Assembly (NCBI RefSeq): GCF_002310495.1 | Contig: NZ_CP023344.1 | Coordinates: 2,356,001 to 2,420,000 of the forward strand | Direction of reading: 5' to 3' | DNA from: Nibricoccus aquaticus | GTDB taxonomy: Bacteria; Verrucomicrobiota; Verrucomicrobiia; Opitutales; Opitutaceae | Length of the DNA: 64,000 bases | Part shown: positions 16,630 to 25,239 of the stretch, in pieces | Position numbering within the stretch: position 1 is the stretch's first letter | Layout: each line of letters begins with the position of its first letter | Made by a program: the position numbers and the translations under genes | Notes under the pieces: model-generated | What the model saw: only the letters and a program-made list of their open reading frames with translations | What the model was told of the DNA's origin: nothing | Database searches by the model: none

Positions 16630-19600
16630 GGAGAGTGGTCGGAGCTGAATTGAGGGCCGACGGCGGGCGGGGCTGGGAAAAAGCGCGCGATGGTTTCGAG
16701 GAGGACGGGGGAGCGGACGGGTTTGCCGAGGTAGGCATCCATGCCGGCTTCGAGGAAGCGCTCCTGGTCGCCTTTCATGGCGTGGGCGGTGAGGGCGATG
16801 ATGAGGGTGTACTGGCCGGAGATTTGTTCGAGCATGCGGATGCGGCGGGTGGCCTCGATGCCGTCCATGTCGGGCATCTGGACATCCATGAGGATGAGAT
16901 CGAAGCGCTCCTGCTGGTAGCGGGCGACGGCCTCGACGCCGTTGAGGGCGGAGACGACGGTGTGGCCGGCTTTCTCGAGCATGGTGCGGGAAATTTTTTG
17001 GTTCACGGGGTTGTCTTCGGCGAGCAGCACCCGGAGTTGACGCGAGGGAGCGGGGGAAAGTTGCGCGGAGGTTTTCTCGATCGGTGCGGCGGAGGACGAG
17101 GCGGCGATGCCGAAGCGGGCGGTGACGTGGAAGCGGCTGCCTTTGCCCGGTTCGCTTTCGGCCCAGATGCGGCCGCCCATGAGGGTGGCCAGCATGCGGG
17201 AGATGGTGAGGCCGAGGCCGGTGCCGCCGTAGCGACGGGAGGTGGAGGTGTCGGCCTGGACGAAGGAGTCGAAGATGGTTTCGAGTTTTTCGGGAGGGAT
17301 GCCGATGCCGGTGTCAGTGACGGTGAAGTGAAGGAGGATGGTGGAGGGTGAGGCAGAGTCGGTCTCGGGGGCGGGAGAGACGGCGATGACGATTTCGCCG
17401 CGTTCGGTGAATTTAAGGGCGTTGCCGATGAGGTTGAGGAGGATCTGGCGGAGGCGGCCGGCGTCGCCGGTGAGGAGGTCGGGGGTGCCGGGGGCGATGT
17501 CGAGGCGGAGGGGGAGGTTTTTCTCGCGGGCGCGGGTGGCGAGGGTTTCGAGGGTTTTTTTAAGGCACTGGGCGAGGCTGAAATCGATGGGGTCGAGGGC
17601 GAGTTTGCCGGATTCGATTTTGGAGAAGTCGAGGATGTCGTTGATGACGGAGAGGAGGGCTTCGCCGGAGGATTGGACGGCTTCGAGGTAGCCGCGTTGC
17701 TCGGGGTTGGTGGCGTGGGCGAGGGCGAGCTCGGTCATGCCAAGGACGCCGTTCATGGGGGTGCGGACCTCGTGGGACATGTTGGCGAGGAATTCGCTTT
17801 TGGCGCGGCTGGCGGACTCGGCGGCGTCCTTGGCAGTTTTGAGGTCGCGGGTGCGTGTTTCGATGAGGGCTTCGAGTTCACGCTGGCGGCGGCGGAGGAC
17901 GCGGGTGCGCAGGGAGATGCCGAAGGCGAGGAGGCCTGAGGCGGCGAGTCCGCAGAGTATCCAGAAGGCGGCGGTCTGGCGGAAGTGAGGGCGGAGTTCG
18001 AAGGTAAGGGTGGCGGGCTGGGGGGCCCAAAGGCTGTCGTTATTGGAGGCGGTGACTTCGAAGGTGTAGCGGCCGGGCTTGAGGCCGGCGTAGAGGGTGG
18101 AGCGGATGTTACCAGTCTCGATCCAGTGGGTATCGACGCCTTGGAGACGGTGGCGGAAGCGGACCTGGCCGGCGTCGATGAGGCTGAGGGCGGTGTAGCG
18201 GAGCTCGATTTCGCCGCGGCCGGGGGGGAGGATGAGCGGGCTGGTTGCTGGAATGGGAATCTGATCGGCGATGACGGATTCGATGAGGACGGGGGGCGGC
18301 CGGGTGTTGAGCTGGATTTTCGTGGGATTGACGATGGAGATGCCGAAGTTGGTGCAGAACCAGAGCTCGCCGTCGTGGGTGGCGATGGCGGTGGGCTGGC
18401 TGCCGTAGACGGGGCCGGAGGGTTTCATGCCATCGCTTTCGCCGTATTGGATGAAGGCGGGCTCGGGTTTGCGACCGGAGGCGACGGCGTCGAATTCGTC
18501 CAGTGATGCGCGGAGGACGCCCTGGCGGGAGTTGAGCCAGAGTTTGCCGCGGTGGATGACCATGCCGTAGAGGCTGGCGCCGGTGTCGCCGAGAATGGGG
18601 AAGGATTCGAGTTTGTCGTCACGCACGCGCTGGAGGCCGCCGTCTTTGCGCGCGATCCAGAGGGAGCCGCGGTTGTCTTCGACGAATGAATACGTGGCGG
18701 TGCCTTTGAGGCCGTCGGTGACTTTCCAGCCGCGCCAGCCGTCTTTATCGAGACGGGCGATGCCGGTGATGCCGCCGAGCCAGAGGCGGCCGGTGCGGTC
18801 GATGAGGAGGTTGCTGAGGCGGTCGCCGGCGGGGCCGGGGGGAACGGGGGTGAATTTTTGAGTGACGGGGTCGCGGCGGAAGAGGCCTTCGCGGTCGGTG
18901 GCGACCCAGACGGTGTCGTCGGGGGAGATGGCGATGGCGCGGACGCGGGAGTTTTTAATGCCTTGGGCGGGGCCGAAGTGTTCGAGTTTACCCTGGTGCC
19001 AGCGGGAGAGGCCGGCGGCCTGATAGCCGATCCAGACGCCGCCGGCGGAGTCCTCGGCGAGGGCGTTGACGGATTCGTCGAGGAGGCCATCGGCGCGGGT
19101 GAGGGTGGCGTGAAGTTTGCCGTCGCGGAAGAGGATGGCGCCGCCGCCGACGGTGCCCACCCAGCGGGTGGAGTCGCGGGTTTCGAGGACGCAGATGGAG
19201 GAGTTTTGGTAGAGGCCGTCGCGGCGGGTGAGGGTGTGGAATTTAACGTCGCGGAGGCGGGTGAGGCCGCTGTGGGTGCCGATCCAGAGGGATCCTTCGC
19301 GGTCTTCGTAAACGGAGAGGATGGTACCGAGGGATTCGCCGGTGCGGGTGAGGACTTCCTCGAATTTGCCGTCTTGGAAGCGTTGGAGTCCCTGAGTGGT
19401 GCCGACCCAGAGGACGCCGTGGCGGTCGAAGTGGATGAGGCGGACGATGTCCACGGCGAGGCCGTCGGCGGTGGTGTAGGTGCGGGCGGTGCCGCCCTGC
19501 CAATGGACGAGGCCGGTGCTGGTGGCGGCCCAGAGATCGCCGTGAGGGTCTTCGGCGAGGTCGCGGATGTAGGAGTCGGGGAAGTTTTCGGGGAAACCGC

Positions 19601-20243
19601 CGAGGTAAGTGCTGTCGGGGGCGAGGCGGAAGAAGACGGATTCGCCGCCGATCCACCATTCGCCATTTTTGCGGTGGACCCAGTTGCGGAGGCCGGTGAG
19701 CGGTGGAGCGCCGTCGGGAGCGGGGGCGACTTTGTAGCGGTCCTGATCGAAGTGGACGAGGCGGTTGCTCAGGAGGACGCGGACGTGGCCGTCGGGGGTG
19801 GAGAGGATGGAGCGGATGGTGATGCGCTCAAGGCCGGGGGCGGCGGGAGGGCGGATGAATTGACCGTTTTCATAATAGAGAAAACCGCCGCCGTCGGTGC
19901 CGATCCAGAGGCGGCCGTCGGGCGCTTCATGGAGCGAGGTGATGGTGTCGCTGGCGAGTTCGGGGACGGTGGCGTGGGTGAAGACGGTGAAGCTGTTGGC
20001 GTCGAAGCGGGCGAGGCCGTCGCCGGTGCCAACCCAGAGGTAGCCGTCGGAAGTCTGGGTGATGACCTGAACGGAGTTTTGGGGGAGGCCGGTGGAGACG
20101 TCCCAGGTGGTGGCGGTGAACTGGTTAACGGGGCGGGAGGGGTCCAGCGCGAAGCTGGTCGCGGCGCAGCCCAAGATGAGGAGCGCTCCCGCGACCCAGT
20201 GGCGCAGAGCCAGGGAGTGACGCCTGAATGCGGAGGGCACCAT
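16626..20243 (-). CDS. Hybrid two-component sensor kinase with periplasmic propeller
   Basis: This 1205-aa protein resembles the hybrid two-component systems of Bacteroidetes and Verrucomicrobia. After a signal/anchor segment it has two-component-regulator propeller repeats ([53 protein letters not shown] and others) to about residue 640, a Y_Y_Y domain, and a membrane helix near residue 775. The HisKA domain has [16 protein letters not shown] with His 824. The HATPase has [13 protein letters not shown] and [13 protein letters not shown]. The receiver has [10 protein letters not shown] and [11 protein letters not shown] with Asp 1120. There is no AraC output domain, so phosphate must pass to another regulator not seen here. 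A ligand-binding role for the propeller is inferred. It is coupled by GTGA overlap to the downstream TonB receptor. Confidence 0.94.
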   Translation of the reverse strand: MVPSAFRRHSLALRHWVAGALLILGCAATSFALDPSRPVNQFTATTWDVSTGLPQNSVQVITQTSDGYLWVGTGDGLARFDANSFTVFTHATVPELASDTITSLHEAPDGRLWIGTDGGGFLYYENGQFIRPPAAPGLERITIRSILSTPDGHVRVLLSNRLVHFDQDRYKVAPAPDGAPPLTGLRNWVHRKNGEWWIGGESVFFRLAPDSTYLGGFPENFPDSYIRDLAEDPHGDLWAATSTGLVHWQGGTARTYTTADGLAVDIVRLIHFDRHGVLWVGTTQGLQRFQDGKFEEVLTRTGESLGTILSVYEDREGSLWIGTHSGLTRLRDVKFHTLTRRDGLYQNSSICVLETRDSTRWVGTVGGGAILFRDGKLHATLTRADGLLDESVNALAEDSAGGVWIGYQAAGLSRWHQGKLEHFGPAQGIKNSRVRAIAISPDDTVWVATDREGLFRRDPVTQKFTPVPPGPAGDRLSNLLIDRTGRLWLGGITGIARLDKDGWRGWKVTDGLKGTATYSFVEDNRGSLWIARKDGGLQRVRDDKLESFPILGDTGASLYGMVIHRGKLWLNSRQGVLRASLDEFDAVASGRKPEPAFIQYGESDGMKPSGPVYGSQPTAIATHDGELWFCTNFGISIVNPTKIQLNTRPPPVLIESVIADQIPIPATSPLILPPGRGEIELRYTALSLIDAGQVRFRHRLQGVDTHWIETGNIRSTLYAGLKPGRYTFEVTASNNDSLWAPQPATLTFELRPHFRQTAAFWILCGLAASGLLAFGISLRTRVLRRRQRELEALIETRTRDLKTAKDAAESASRAKSEFLANMSHEVRTPMNGVLGMTELALAHATNPEQRGYLEAVQSSGEALLSVINDILDFSKIESGKLALDPIDFSLAQCLKKTLETLATRAREKNLPLRLDIAPGTPDLLTGDAGRLRQILLNLIGNALKFTERGEIVIAVSPAPETDSASPSTILLHFTVTDTGIGIPPEKLETIFDSFVQADTSTSRRYGGTGLGLTISRMLATLMGGRIWAESEPGKGSRFHVTARFGIAASSSAAPIEKTSAQLSPAPSRQLRVLLAEDNPVNQKISRTMLEKAGHTVVSALNGVEAVARYQQERFDLILMDVQMPDMDGIEATRRIRMLEQISGQYTLIIALTAHAMKGDQERFLEAGMDAYLGKPVRSPVLLETIARFFPAPPAVGPQFSSDHSP

Positions 20244-20312
20244 GGGTGTATCGGTACGGGAGCGGGGGGATTTAGGGGAGTCTTAAAGCGCGAATGCCGG
20301 GGGTATTCGCGC

Positions 20313-20361
20313 GAATGACCAATGACCAATGACCAATGACCAATGACCAATGACCAATGCG
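20313..20361. repeat. Tandem heptamer (AATGACC)n
   Basis: Nearly perfect head-to-tail copies, about seven, of the 7-base unit AATGACC in the gap upstream of the hybrid kinase gene. A degenerate relative (CAATGATCAATGATC) is at 24565-24596. Confidence 0.9.
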
Positions 20362-20397
20362 CTGGCGCGAGTAGCAGGAAGCGGGCGGGGGCCAGCC

Positions 20398-20465
20398 GGC
20401 GGGGTTAGCGCTAACCCCGCCCTACCTCGGAGGGACGGTGCGCGTGCAAGCACACTGGCCTACGG
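20398..20465. repeat. Two adjacent hairpin repeats of the GTAGG type
   Basis: A perfect 24-base palindrome (GGCGGGGTTAGC and its complement, 20398-20421) is followed by CCTACCTCGG. A second, less regular hairpin ending in GGCCTACGG follows to 20465. Read on the minus strand both start with a GTAGG core and then a stem. They lie between the SGNH gene end (20460) and the heptamer array. Confidence 0.7.
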
Positions 20466-22304
20466 AAGGGAAGGGTGTCGTGGCTCCAAGGTGCGGGCGC
20501 GGGTGAAGAGGCGGTCGGCGTCGGTGGGGTGGCCGAGGGCGCGGTGCGCGTTGGCGAGGGCGAGGAGCGTGTCGATGTCGTCGTCGATCCAGGCGGCGGC
20601 TTTTTCGAGGTAGGGGAGGGCGGCGGCGGGTTCGCTGCGGGCGAGGAGCATCATGCCGGTGTTGCGGTGGAGTATCCAGTCTTCGGGTGCCGAGGCGATC
20701 GCGTAGTCGTACGACGCGCGGAGGGCGGCGGTGGCGTCGGGGCGCGCGAGGAGGGACTGGGCGGAGGCGAGTTGTTTCGCGGTGGTTTCGAGGCGGAGGG
20801 CGTGGTCGGACTGGGCGGTGAAGGGGGGGCGTTGGTAGCGGTTCTGGAGCTCGGCGAAGATCATGGCCTGCTCATAGGCGGTGAAGGCGAGGCGGCGGCG
20901 GAGTTCGCCATAATCGAACGGCAGGTTGATGGGGCCCGTCGGGAGGAGTTCCTGTGCCTGGAGTTCGGATACGACGGCGGGGAAAAGTTCTTCGACGACG
21001 GAGTGTGTGCCGAGAAAGGTGAGGTGGACGTGTTCGTAGAGATGGGTGTTGCCGATGTAAGGGCCCTGGCGGGCGGGGGCGGCGAGCGGCGAGGTGAGGT
21101 CGACGATGCGGACGTGGCTTTGGGGGAGGGAGGCGGGGAGTGAGCGGATGACTTCGTTGAGCGAGGAGTCGGCGCGGAAGCGGAGGGCGTCGAGGTCGAG
21201 GGCGCGTTGAAAGAGCGCGGGCACATCGGCGTGCTGGCCAGTGGGGAGAAGAAGGCGGGCGAGACGGAAGGAGAGCTCGGCGTACTGGTCGTCGATTTCG
21301 AGGGCGGCGCGGTAGGCGGCTTCGGCGCGGCCGGTGTGTTTGAGGAGGGCGGCTTCGTTGGCGGTAGCGTAGTATTTTTCCCACTCGGCGAGTTGGGCGG
21401 CAGTGAGGCCGGGGCGGTGGAGGGACAGAAAGGGCGCGAAGTCGCGCTGGTTGGCGAGGGTTGTGCAGAGGAGGGTGGTGGCGCCGGCGCGGTCGGCGGA
21501 GGCGGCGATGGCGCGGAGGTTTTCGCGGAAGTGGGCACGGACGGTGTCGAGACGAGGATCGTCGGCGGCGATCTGGTGCTGGAGGAACATCTCCATGCCG
21601 CCCCATTTTTCAGGCGAGGAGGAAGAACGTGAGAGAGAGGCGAGGAGTTGCCCTGTGCGCGTGGATTTCAGCCAGATGGCGAGGCGGACGGCGCGTTCGG
21701 AGCGGAGGAAGCCGGTGAAGACGCCGGTGGGGCCGAAGGGGCCGATGACCTCGTTGTGCCCCTCGTAAACGATGAAGAGGTCGGGCTGGAGTTCGCGCGC
21801 GCAGTCGTCGGCGATGCCGCGGACGACGTGGGAGTTGATGGCGGTGATGGCGGCGTTGACGACCTCGAAGGTTTTATCCGGATACGCGGCGCGGAGCCGA
21901 GTTTCGAGGAGGCGGGCGATGGAGAAGGACGCCTCGGGGTCGCCCATGGCGGCGGAGCTGCCGAGGACAACGATGCGGATGGCGCCGGGGTTTTTGTGTG
22001 CGGAGAGGCGAAAGGGTTGCGGGCGGCGGACGAGTTGCTCGGAGAAAAACGGGACGGTGCAGTCGCGATTTTCGCGGAGGATGACGGAGCCGTCGGGGAG
22101 TTTCTCGCGTCGGACGAAATCGGTGGAGTGGCCGTAGCCGGCGAGGCGGAGGGAGAGTTCGAGGGCGCCGAGGAGGAGGGCGAAGATGACGGCGGTGAGA
22201 ACGGCGGAGAAGAGAAGTTTGCGCCCGAGCGAGAGTGGCGCGCGGACGGGCTGGAGAGCTGCAGGCTCGGAGGAAAGCGGAAAGTTTTGGTGATTCTCCT
22301 CCAT
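20460..22304 (-). CDS. SGNH/GDSL-like hydrolase with C-terminal TPR-like repeats (SxtL position)
   Basis: The 614-aa protein has an N-terminal membrane anchor (LLFSAVLTAVIFALLLGALE, residues 30-50) and an SGNH-like domain: IRIVVLGSSAAMGDPEASF as block I, EVVNAAITAINSHVV, DLFIVYEGHNEVIGPFG as block III, and a distal His in YEHVHLTFLGTH. The block I signature is GSSAAMGD rather than GDS. Helical repeats with TPR-like spacing (ALLKHTGRAEAAYRAALEID; HRNTGMMLLARSEPAAALPY; DTLLALANAHRALGHPTDAD) occupy residues 300-370 and 540-610. It is last in a minus-strand set with SxtJ-like, carbamoyltransferase and DUF5989 genes, separated from the last by one base. This matches the gene content of sxtI-L, in which SxtL is annotated as a GDSL lipase. 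The substrate is unknown. Confidence 0.85.
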   Translation of the reverse strand: MEENHQNFPLSSEPAALQPVRAPLSLGRKLLFSAVLTAVIFALLLGALELSLRLAGYGHSTDFVRREKLPDGSVILRENRDCTVPFFSEQLVRRPQPFRLSAHKNPGAIRIVVLGSSAAMGDPEASFSIARLLETRLRAAYPDKTFEVVNAAITAINSHVVRGIADDCARELQPDLFIVYEGHNEVIGPFGPTGVFTGFLRSERAVRLAIWLKSTRTGQLLASLSRSSSSPEKWGGMEMFLQHQIAADDPRLDTVRAHFRENLRAIAASADRAGATTLLCTTLANQRDFAPFLSLHRPGLTAAQLAEWEKYYATANEAALLKHTGRAEAAYRAALEIDDQYAELSFRLARLLLPTGQHADVPALFQRALDLDALRFRADSSLNEVIRSLPASLPQSHVRIVDLTSPLAAPARQGPYIGNTHLYEHVHLTFLGTHSVVEELFPAVVSELQAQELLPTGPINLPFDYGELRRRLAFTAYEQAMIFAELQNRYQRPPFTAQSDHALRLETTAKQLASAQSLLARPDATAALRASYDYAIASAPEDWILHRNTGMMLLARSEPAAALPYLEKAAAWIDDDIDTLLALANAHRALGHPTDADRLFTRARTLEPRHPSLP

Positions 22305-22305
22305 G

Positions 22306-22470
22306 TCAGAAGAGAGAGTAGATGAAGGGAGAGATAGTGGAGACGCCGACGATGAGGACGCCGACGAGGAGCAGGAGGCAGACGACGGGGACGATCCACC
22401 AGGCCTTGTGCTCGCGGGCGAAGGCGACGAGTTCGCGGAGGAGGGCGAGGAGGTTTTTGAGCGCTCTCAT
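22306..22470 (-). CDS. DUF5989 / SxtK-like single-pass membrane protein, 54 aa
   Basis: This short gene starts at ATG 22470 and encodes MRALKNLLALLRELVAFA, then EHKAWWIVPVV, a membrane helix (CLLLLVGVLIVG) and a C-terminus STISPFIYSLF. The layout of a basic amphipathic start, KxWW before the helix and SPFIYxLF at the end is characteristic of the DUF5989 family and of the small protein SxtK from saxitoxin clusters. Its function is unknown. It is separated by one base from the SGNH gene start and lies 162 bases after the carbamoyltransferase, with a repeat block between. The conserved association with carbamoyltransferase genes is recalled from family knowledge. Confidence 0.85.
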   Translation of the reverse strand: MRALKNLLALLRELVAFAREHKAWWIVPVVCLLLLVGVLIVGVSTISPFIYSLF

Positions 22471-22494
22471 GGGGCGATGGGGGACGGCGCGGAG

Positions 22495-22610
22495 TTTTGG
22501 ACAGGATTAACGGGATGGACAGGATTCGGAGGGCGTCTCGCGAAGGGAGGGAAGGGGCGAAGGCGGGAAATTTTTAACCACAGATTACACAGAGAGCACG
22601 GATGTCGGAG
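22495..22610. repeat. Composite repeat block: ACAGGATTA 9-mers then ACCACAGATTACAC type
   Basis: Positions 22495-22528 carry the GGACAGGATTAACGGGATGG 9-mer family and 22575-22610 carry TTAACCACAGATTACACAGA continuing to GCACGGATGTCGG. The block sits inside the otherwise tight sxt-like cassette, between the carbamoyltransferase stop and the DUF5989 start. Confidence 0.8.
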
Positions 22611-22632
22611 ATGCGGAAGGATTCGGAGTGGG

Positions 22633-24540
22633 TTAGTCGGGGGAGAAGTGGCGGGGCTGGGCGGGGCGGAGGAGGGCGTCGGGGAGGTTTTTCTTTTCGA
22701 GGAGGTAGGGGCCGAAGGCGAGGGCGTCCATGTCGGTGGCGAGGAAGCCGGCGATGGCTTCGCGGGGGTGGCAGACGGGGGGCTCGCCGCGCACGTTGAA
22801 GGAAGTGTTCACGAGGACGGGGCAGCTTGTGAGTTTTTCGAAGGCGGAGAGGAGGGAGTGGAGCGCGGGGTTTTCGGAGGCGGCGACGGTCTGGACGCGG
22901 GCGGAGTAATCGACGTGGGTGACTGCGGGGATAGTGGAGCGCGGGGTGGCGAGGCGTTGCTGCCAGGCGGCGTCGAGGGCGTCAGAGGCGGGGGACGGGA
23001 GACGTTGAGAAGCGGATACGGGCGCGGTGAAGAGCATGTAGGGCGAAGGCGCGGGGAGGTCGAAGAAGTTGGAGGCGCGTTCGGCGAGGACGATGGGGGC
23101 GAAGGGGCGGAAGGATTCGCGGGCTTTGATTTTGAGGTTCAGGCGGCGTTGCATGTCGGGGGAGCGCGGATCGGCGAGGATGGAACGGGCGCCGAGGGCG
23201 CGGGGGCCGAATTCGGCGCGGCCCTGGCAGAAGCCGAGGACTTGGCCGGAAGCGAGGAGGGTGGCGAGACGGGCGTGGAGGGCTGACGTGTTGTTGGAGA
23301 AATTTTCGGCGTGGGGGAGGAGGCCGGAGGTGGCGAGGGCGGAGGCGATTTCGGTGTCGGTGTAGGACGGGCCGAGGAAGGCGCCGCGCATGGCGTCGGT
23401 GGGGGCGGAGTGAACCACAGATGACACGGATGCGGAAGGAGGAGCGGAGGAGTTGAGAGTTGAGGGTTGAGAGTTGAGGGGCGGATTTGTGGAGGGGTTG
23501 AAGGATGCGTGGTGGTAGGCGAGGGCGGCGCCGAGGGCGCCACCGGCGTCGCCGGCGGCGGGTTGGACCCAGATATTTTTGAAGGGGCCTTCGCGGAGGA
23601 GGCGGGCGTTGGCGACGCAGTTGAGGGCGACGCCGCCGGCCATGCAGAGGTTTTCTTCTCCGGTCATCGCGTGGAGTGTGCGGGCGAGGCGGAGGATGAT
23701 TTCTTCGGCGACGTCTTGAATGGAGCGGGCGAGGTCGCAGTGGACTTGTTCGAGCGGGGCTTCGGGCGGGCGGGCGGGGATGCCGAGTTTTTCGGCGAAG
23801 CGGGCGTTGGTCATGGCCTGGCCGTGGAGGTGGCCAAAGAGGTCGAGGTTGAGGCGGAAGGAGCCGTCGGCTTTGAGGTCGAGGAAGTGCTCGCGGATGC
23901 GTTTCGCGAAGCGGGGGTGGCCGTAGGGGGCGAGGCCCATGAGTTTGTACTCGCCGGAGTTGACGCGGAAGCCGCAGTGGTGGGTGAACGCTGAATACAG
24001 GAGGCCGAGGGAGTGGGGGAAGCGGAGGTCGTGGAGAAGATCGAGTTGCGAGCCGTGGCCGCGGCCGAGGGTGGTGGTGGACCATTCGCCAACGCCGTCG
24101 AGGGTGAGGATGGCGGCGCGGTCGAAGGGCGAGGGGAAGAAGGCGCTGGCGGCGTGGGCCTGGTGGTGGGCGGCGAAGTGGACGGGGACATTGGGGTGGC
24201 CGAGGGCGGCGAGTTCGTCGGCGATGACGGAGGGGAGCCAGAGTTTTTCGCGGAGCCAGGTGGGCATGGCGGCGGCGAAGGTGCGGAAGCCGCGCGGGGC
24301 GACGGCGAGCGCGGTGGTGAGGATGCGCTCGAATTTGAGGAGGGGTTTTTCGTAGTAGACCACGGCGTCGAGCGGGCCGGTGGATTGGGAAAGGCAATAC
24401 GCGGCGGCGGCGCGGGGGAAGGCGGGGTCGTGTTTGATGCGGGTGAAACGTTCTTCCTGGGCGGCGGCCACGATGACGCCGTCTTCGAGGAGGACGGCGG
24501 CGGAGTCGTGGTAGTAGGCGCTGAGGCCGAGGAGGCGCAT
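22633..24540 (-). CDS. O-carbamoyltransferase (SxtI/NodU/TobZ family)
   Basis: The start is placed at ATG 24540, giving the family's N-terminus MRLLGLSAYYHDSAAVLLED; an in-frame ATG 13 codons upstream lies in repeat DNA. The 635-aa enzyme should transfer the carbamoyl group of carbamoyl phosphate, via carbamoyl-adenylate, to a hydroxyl. The Kae1-like N-terminal half has HFAAHHQAHAASAFFPSPFD, LTLDGVGEWSTT and LGLLYSAFTHHCGFR. The C-terminal YrdC-like part has GRAEFGPRALGARSILADPR and LVNTSFNVRGEPPVCHPREA. About 35 residues at 344-378 (Asn/Ser/Pro-rich) are an insertion made of dispersed repeats. The acceptor is unknown; the neighbouring SxtJ, SxtK and SGNH-like genes suggest one pathway. Confidence 0.93.
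   Translation of the reverse strand: MRLLGLSAYYHDSAAVLLEDGVIVAAAQEERFTRIKHDPAFPRAAAAYCLSQSTGPLDAVVYYEKPLLKFERILTTALAVAPRGFRTFAAAMPTWLREKLWLPSVIADELAALGHPNVPVHFAAHHQAHAASAFFPSPFDRAAILTLDGVGEWSTTTLGRGHGSQLDLLHDLRFPHSLGLLYSAFTHHCGFRVNSGEYKLMGLAPYGHPRFAKRIREHFLDLKADGSFRLNLDLFGHLHGQAMTNARFAEKLGIPARPPEAPLEQVHCDLARSIQDVAEEIILRLARTLHAMTGEENLCMAGGVALNCVANARLLREGPFKNIWVQPAAGDAGGALGAALAYHHASFNPSTNPPLNSQPSTLNSSAPPSASVSSVVHSAPTDAMRGAFLGPSYTDTEIASALATSGLLPHAENFSNNTSALHARLATLLASGQVLGFCQGRAEFGPRALGARSILADPRSPDMQRRLNLKIKARESFRPFAPIVLAERASNFFDLPAPSPYMLFTAPVSASQRLPSPASDALDAAWQQRLATPRSTIPAVTHVDYSARVQTVAASENPALHSLLSAFEKLTSCPVLVNTSFNVRGEPPVCHPREAIAGFLATDMDALAFGPYLLEKKNLPDALLRPAQPRHFSPD
23412..23481. repeat. Two repeat families inserted in frame in the carbamoyltransferase gene
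   Basis: A copy of the ACCACAGATGACACGGATG type (23412-23435) and a heptameric GTTGAGA array (23451-23481) lie side by side inside the coding frame without creating a stop. The same two families are otherwise found between genes or in moeA. Confidence 0.85.
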
Positions 24541-24564
24541 GGGAAAAGCACGCGGAGCGCGCGA

Positions 24565-24680
24565 GTGACCAATGATCAATGATCAGGGACCAATGGTTGG
24601 AGGGCTAGGGTGTAGCAGAGCCTGCGGGCGGGAGGGTGGATTTTTTTAACCACGGATTGCACAGAGGGCACGGATGTCGG
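24565..24680. repeat. Repeat block between SxtJ-like and carbamoyltransferase genes
   Basis: It contains degenerate CAATGATC heptamers (24565-24596) and a TTAACCACGGATTGCACAGA type element running to 24680. The intervening 50 bases show nothing recognisable. Confidence 0.75.
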
Positions 24681-24724
24681 AGTGCGGAAGGAGAACGAGT
24701 ACGAGTAAGAGAACGATGTGGGGA

Positions 24725-25087
24725 TTAGAAATGGCGGGTGAAGTTGGGGGGAGTTGAGGGGAGCGGGCGGAGGTAGGTCGGGGCGGTGGAATCGAAGCGG
24801 CGGGCGAGGGGGTCGTGGCGGCGGAGGGTGCGCCAGAGTCGCAGGGGTGTGAATACGCCGAAGTAGATCAGGCCGAGAGAGAGCCAGGTGAAGGCGATGA
24901 GAATGAGGTGGCCGAGTTTTTCGAAGGCTCGGGAGAAGGGGGCGTAGGCGCGGGGCGAGACCCAGGCGAGGAGGGCGAGGGTGGCGGCGGTCAGTGCGAG
25001 AGCGGCGGGAAAGATGCCGCCGCGCCAGAGCCAGAGGCTGCTGGTGACTGCGAGCGCGATGGTTGCCTGAAGACGGGGGCGGGGCAT
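24725..25087 (-). CDS. SxtJ family small membrane protein
   Basis: The start at ATG 25087 gives MPRPRLQATIALAVTSSLWL; a longer frame from 25204 would run through the terminator hairpin and is unlikely. The 120-aa protein has two to three membrane helices (ALAVTSSLWLWRGGIFPAAL, ALTAATLALLAWVSP, HLILIAFTWLSLGLIYFGVF), a PFSRAFEKLGHL linker and a C-terminal TPLRLWRTLRRHDPLARRFD. Helices followed by a TPxxLxxRxxxxDPL tail are typical of the SxtJ family. It is the first gene of the minus-strand cassette SxtJ - carbamoyltransferase - DUF5989 - SGNH. Function is unknown; the association suggests a membrane partner of the carbamoylation pathway. Confidence 0.85.
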   Translation of the reverse strand: MPRPRLQATIALAVTSSLWLWRGGIFPAALALTAATLALLAWVSPRAYAPFSRAFEKLGHLILIAFTWLSLGLIYFGVFTPLRLWRTLRRHDPLARRFDSTAPTYLRPLPSTPPNFTRHF

Positions 25088-25134
25088 GGGAGGAATTGCA
25101 GGTGAATTAGTGGGAGGGCAGAATTTAGAGAATG

Positions 25135-25170
25135 AAAAAGGCGGGCGAGTTGAACTCGCCCGCCTTTTTT
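25135..25170. terminator. Bidirectional rho-independent terminator
   Basis: A long perfect stem (GGCGGGCGAGTT with its complement, almost no loop) is flanked by AAAAA at 25135-25139 and TTTTTT at 25165-25170. On the minus strand it ends the TonB receptor transcript, about 70 bases past its stop, and isolates it from the SxtJ-like gene. Confidence 0.9.
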
Positions 25171-25239
25171 GAACCAAACCTGAACAACAACTGAAAGGGA
25201 ACAACGGGAAGTCCGATGTCGGGATTCCCGTCGGTGAGG

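Noticed and set aside
14473-16653. 726-residue plus-strand frame across the TonB receptor
   Set aside because: It is a mirror of the receptor's codon bias (Gly/Ala/Glu/Val-rich) with no recognisable domain, while the minus frame has plug, barrel and terminal Phe.
20313-20361. CRISPR-like array
   Set aside because: The 7-base units are contiguous with no spacers and no cas genes are nearby, so it is a simple tandem repeat.
20460-25087. Saxitoxin biosynthesis locus
   Set aside because: Only the carbamoyltransferase-associated block is present; the polyketide-like, amidinotransferase and oxygenase genes of sxt clusters are absent.
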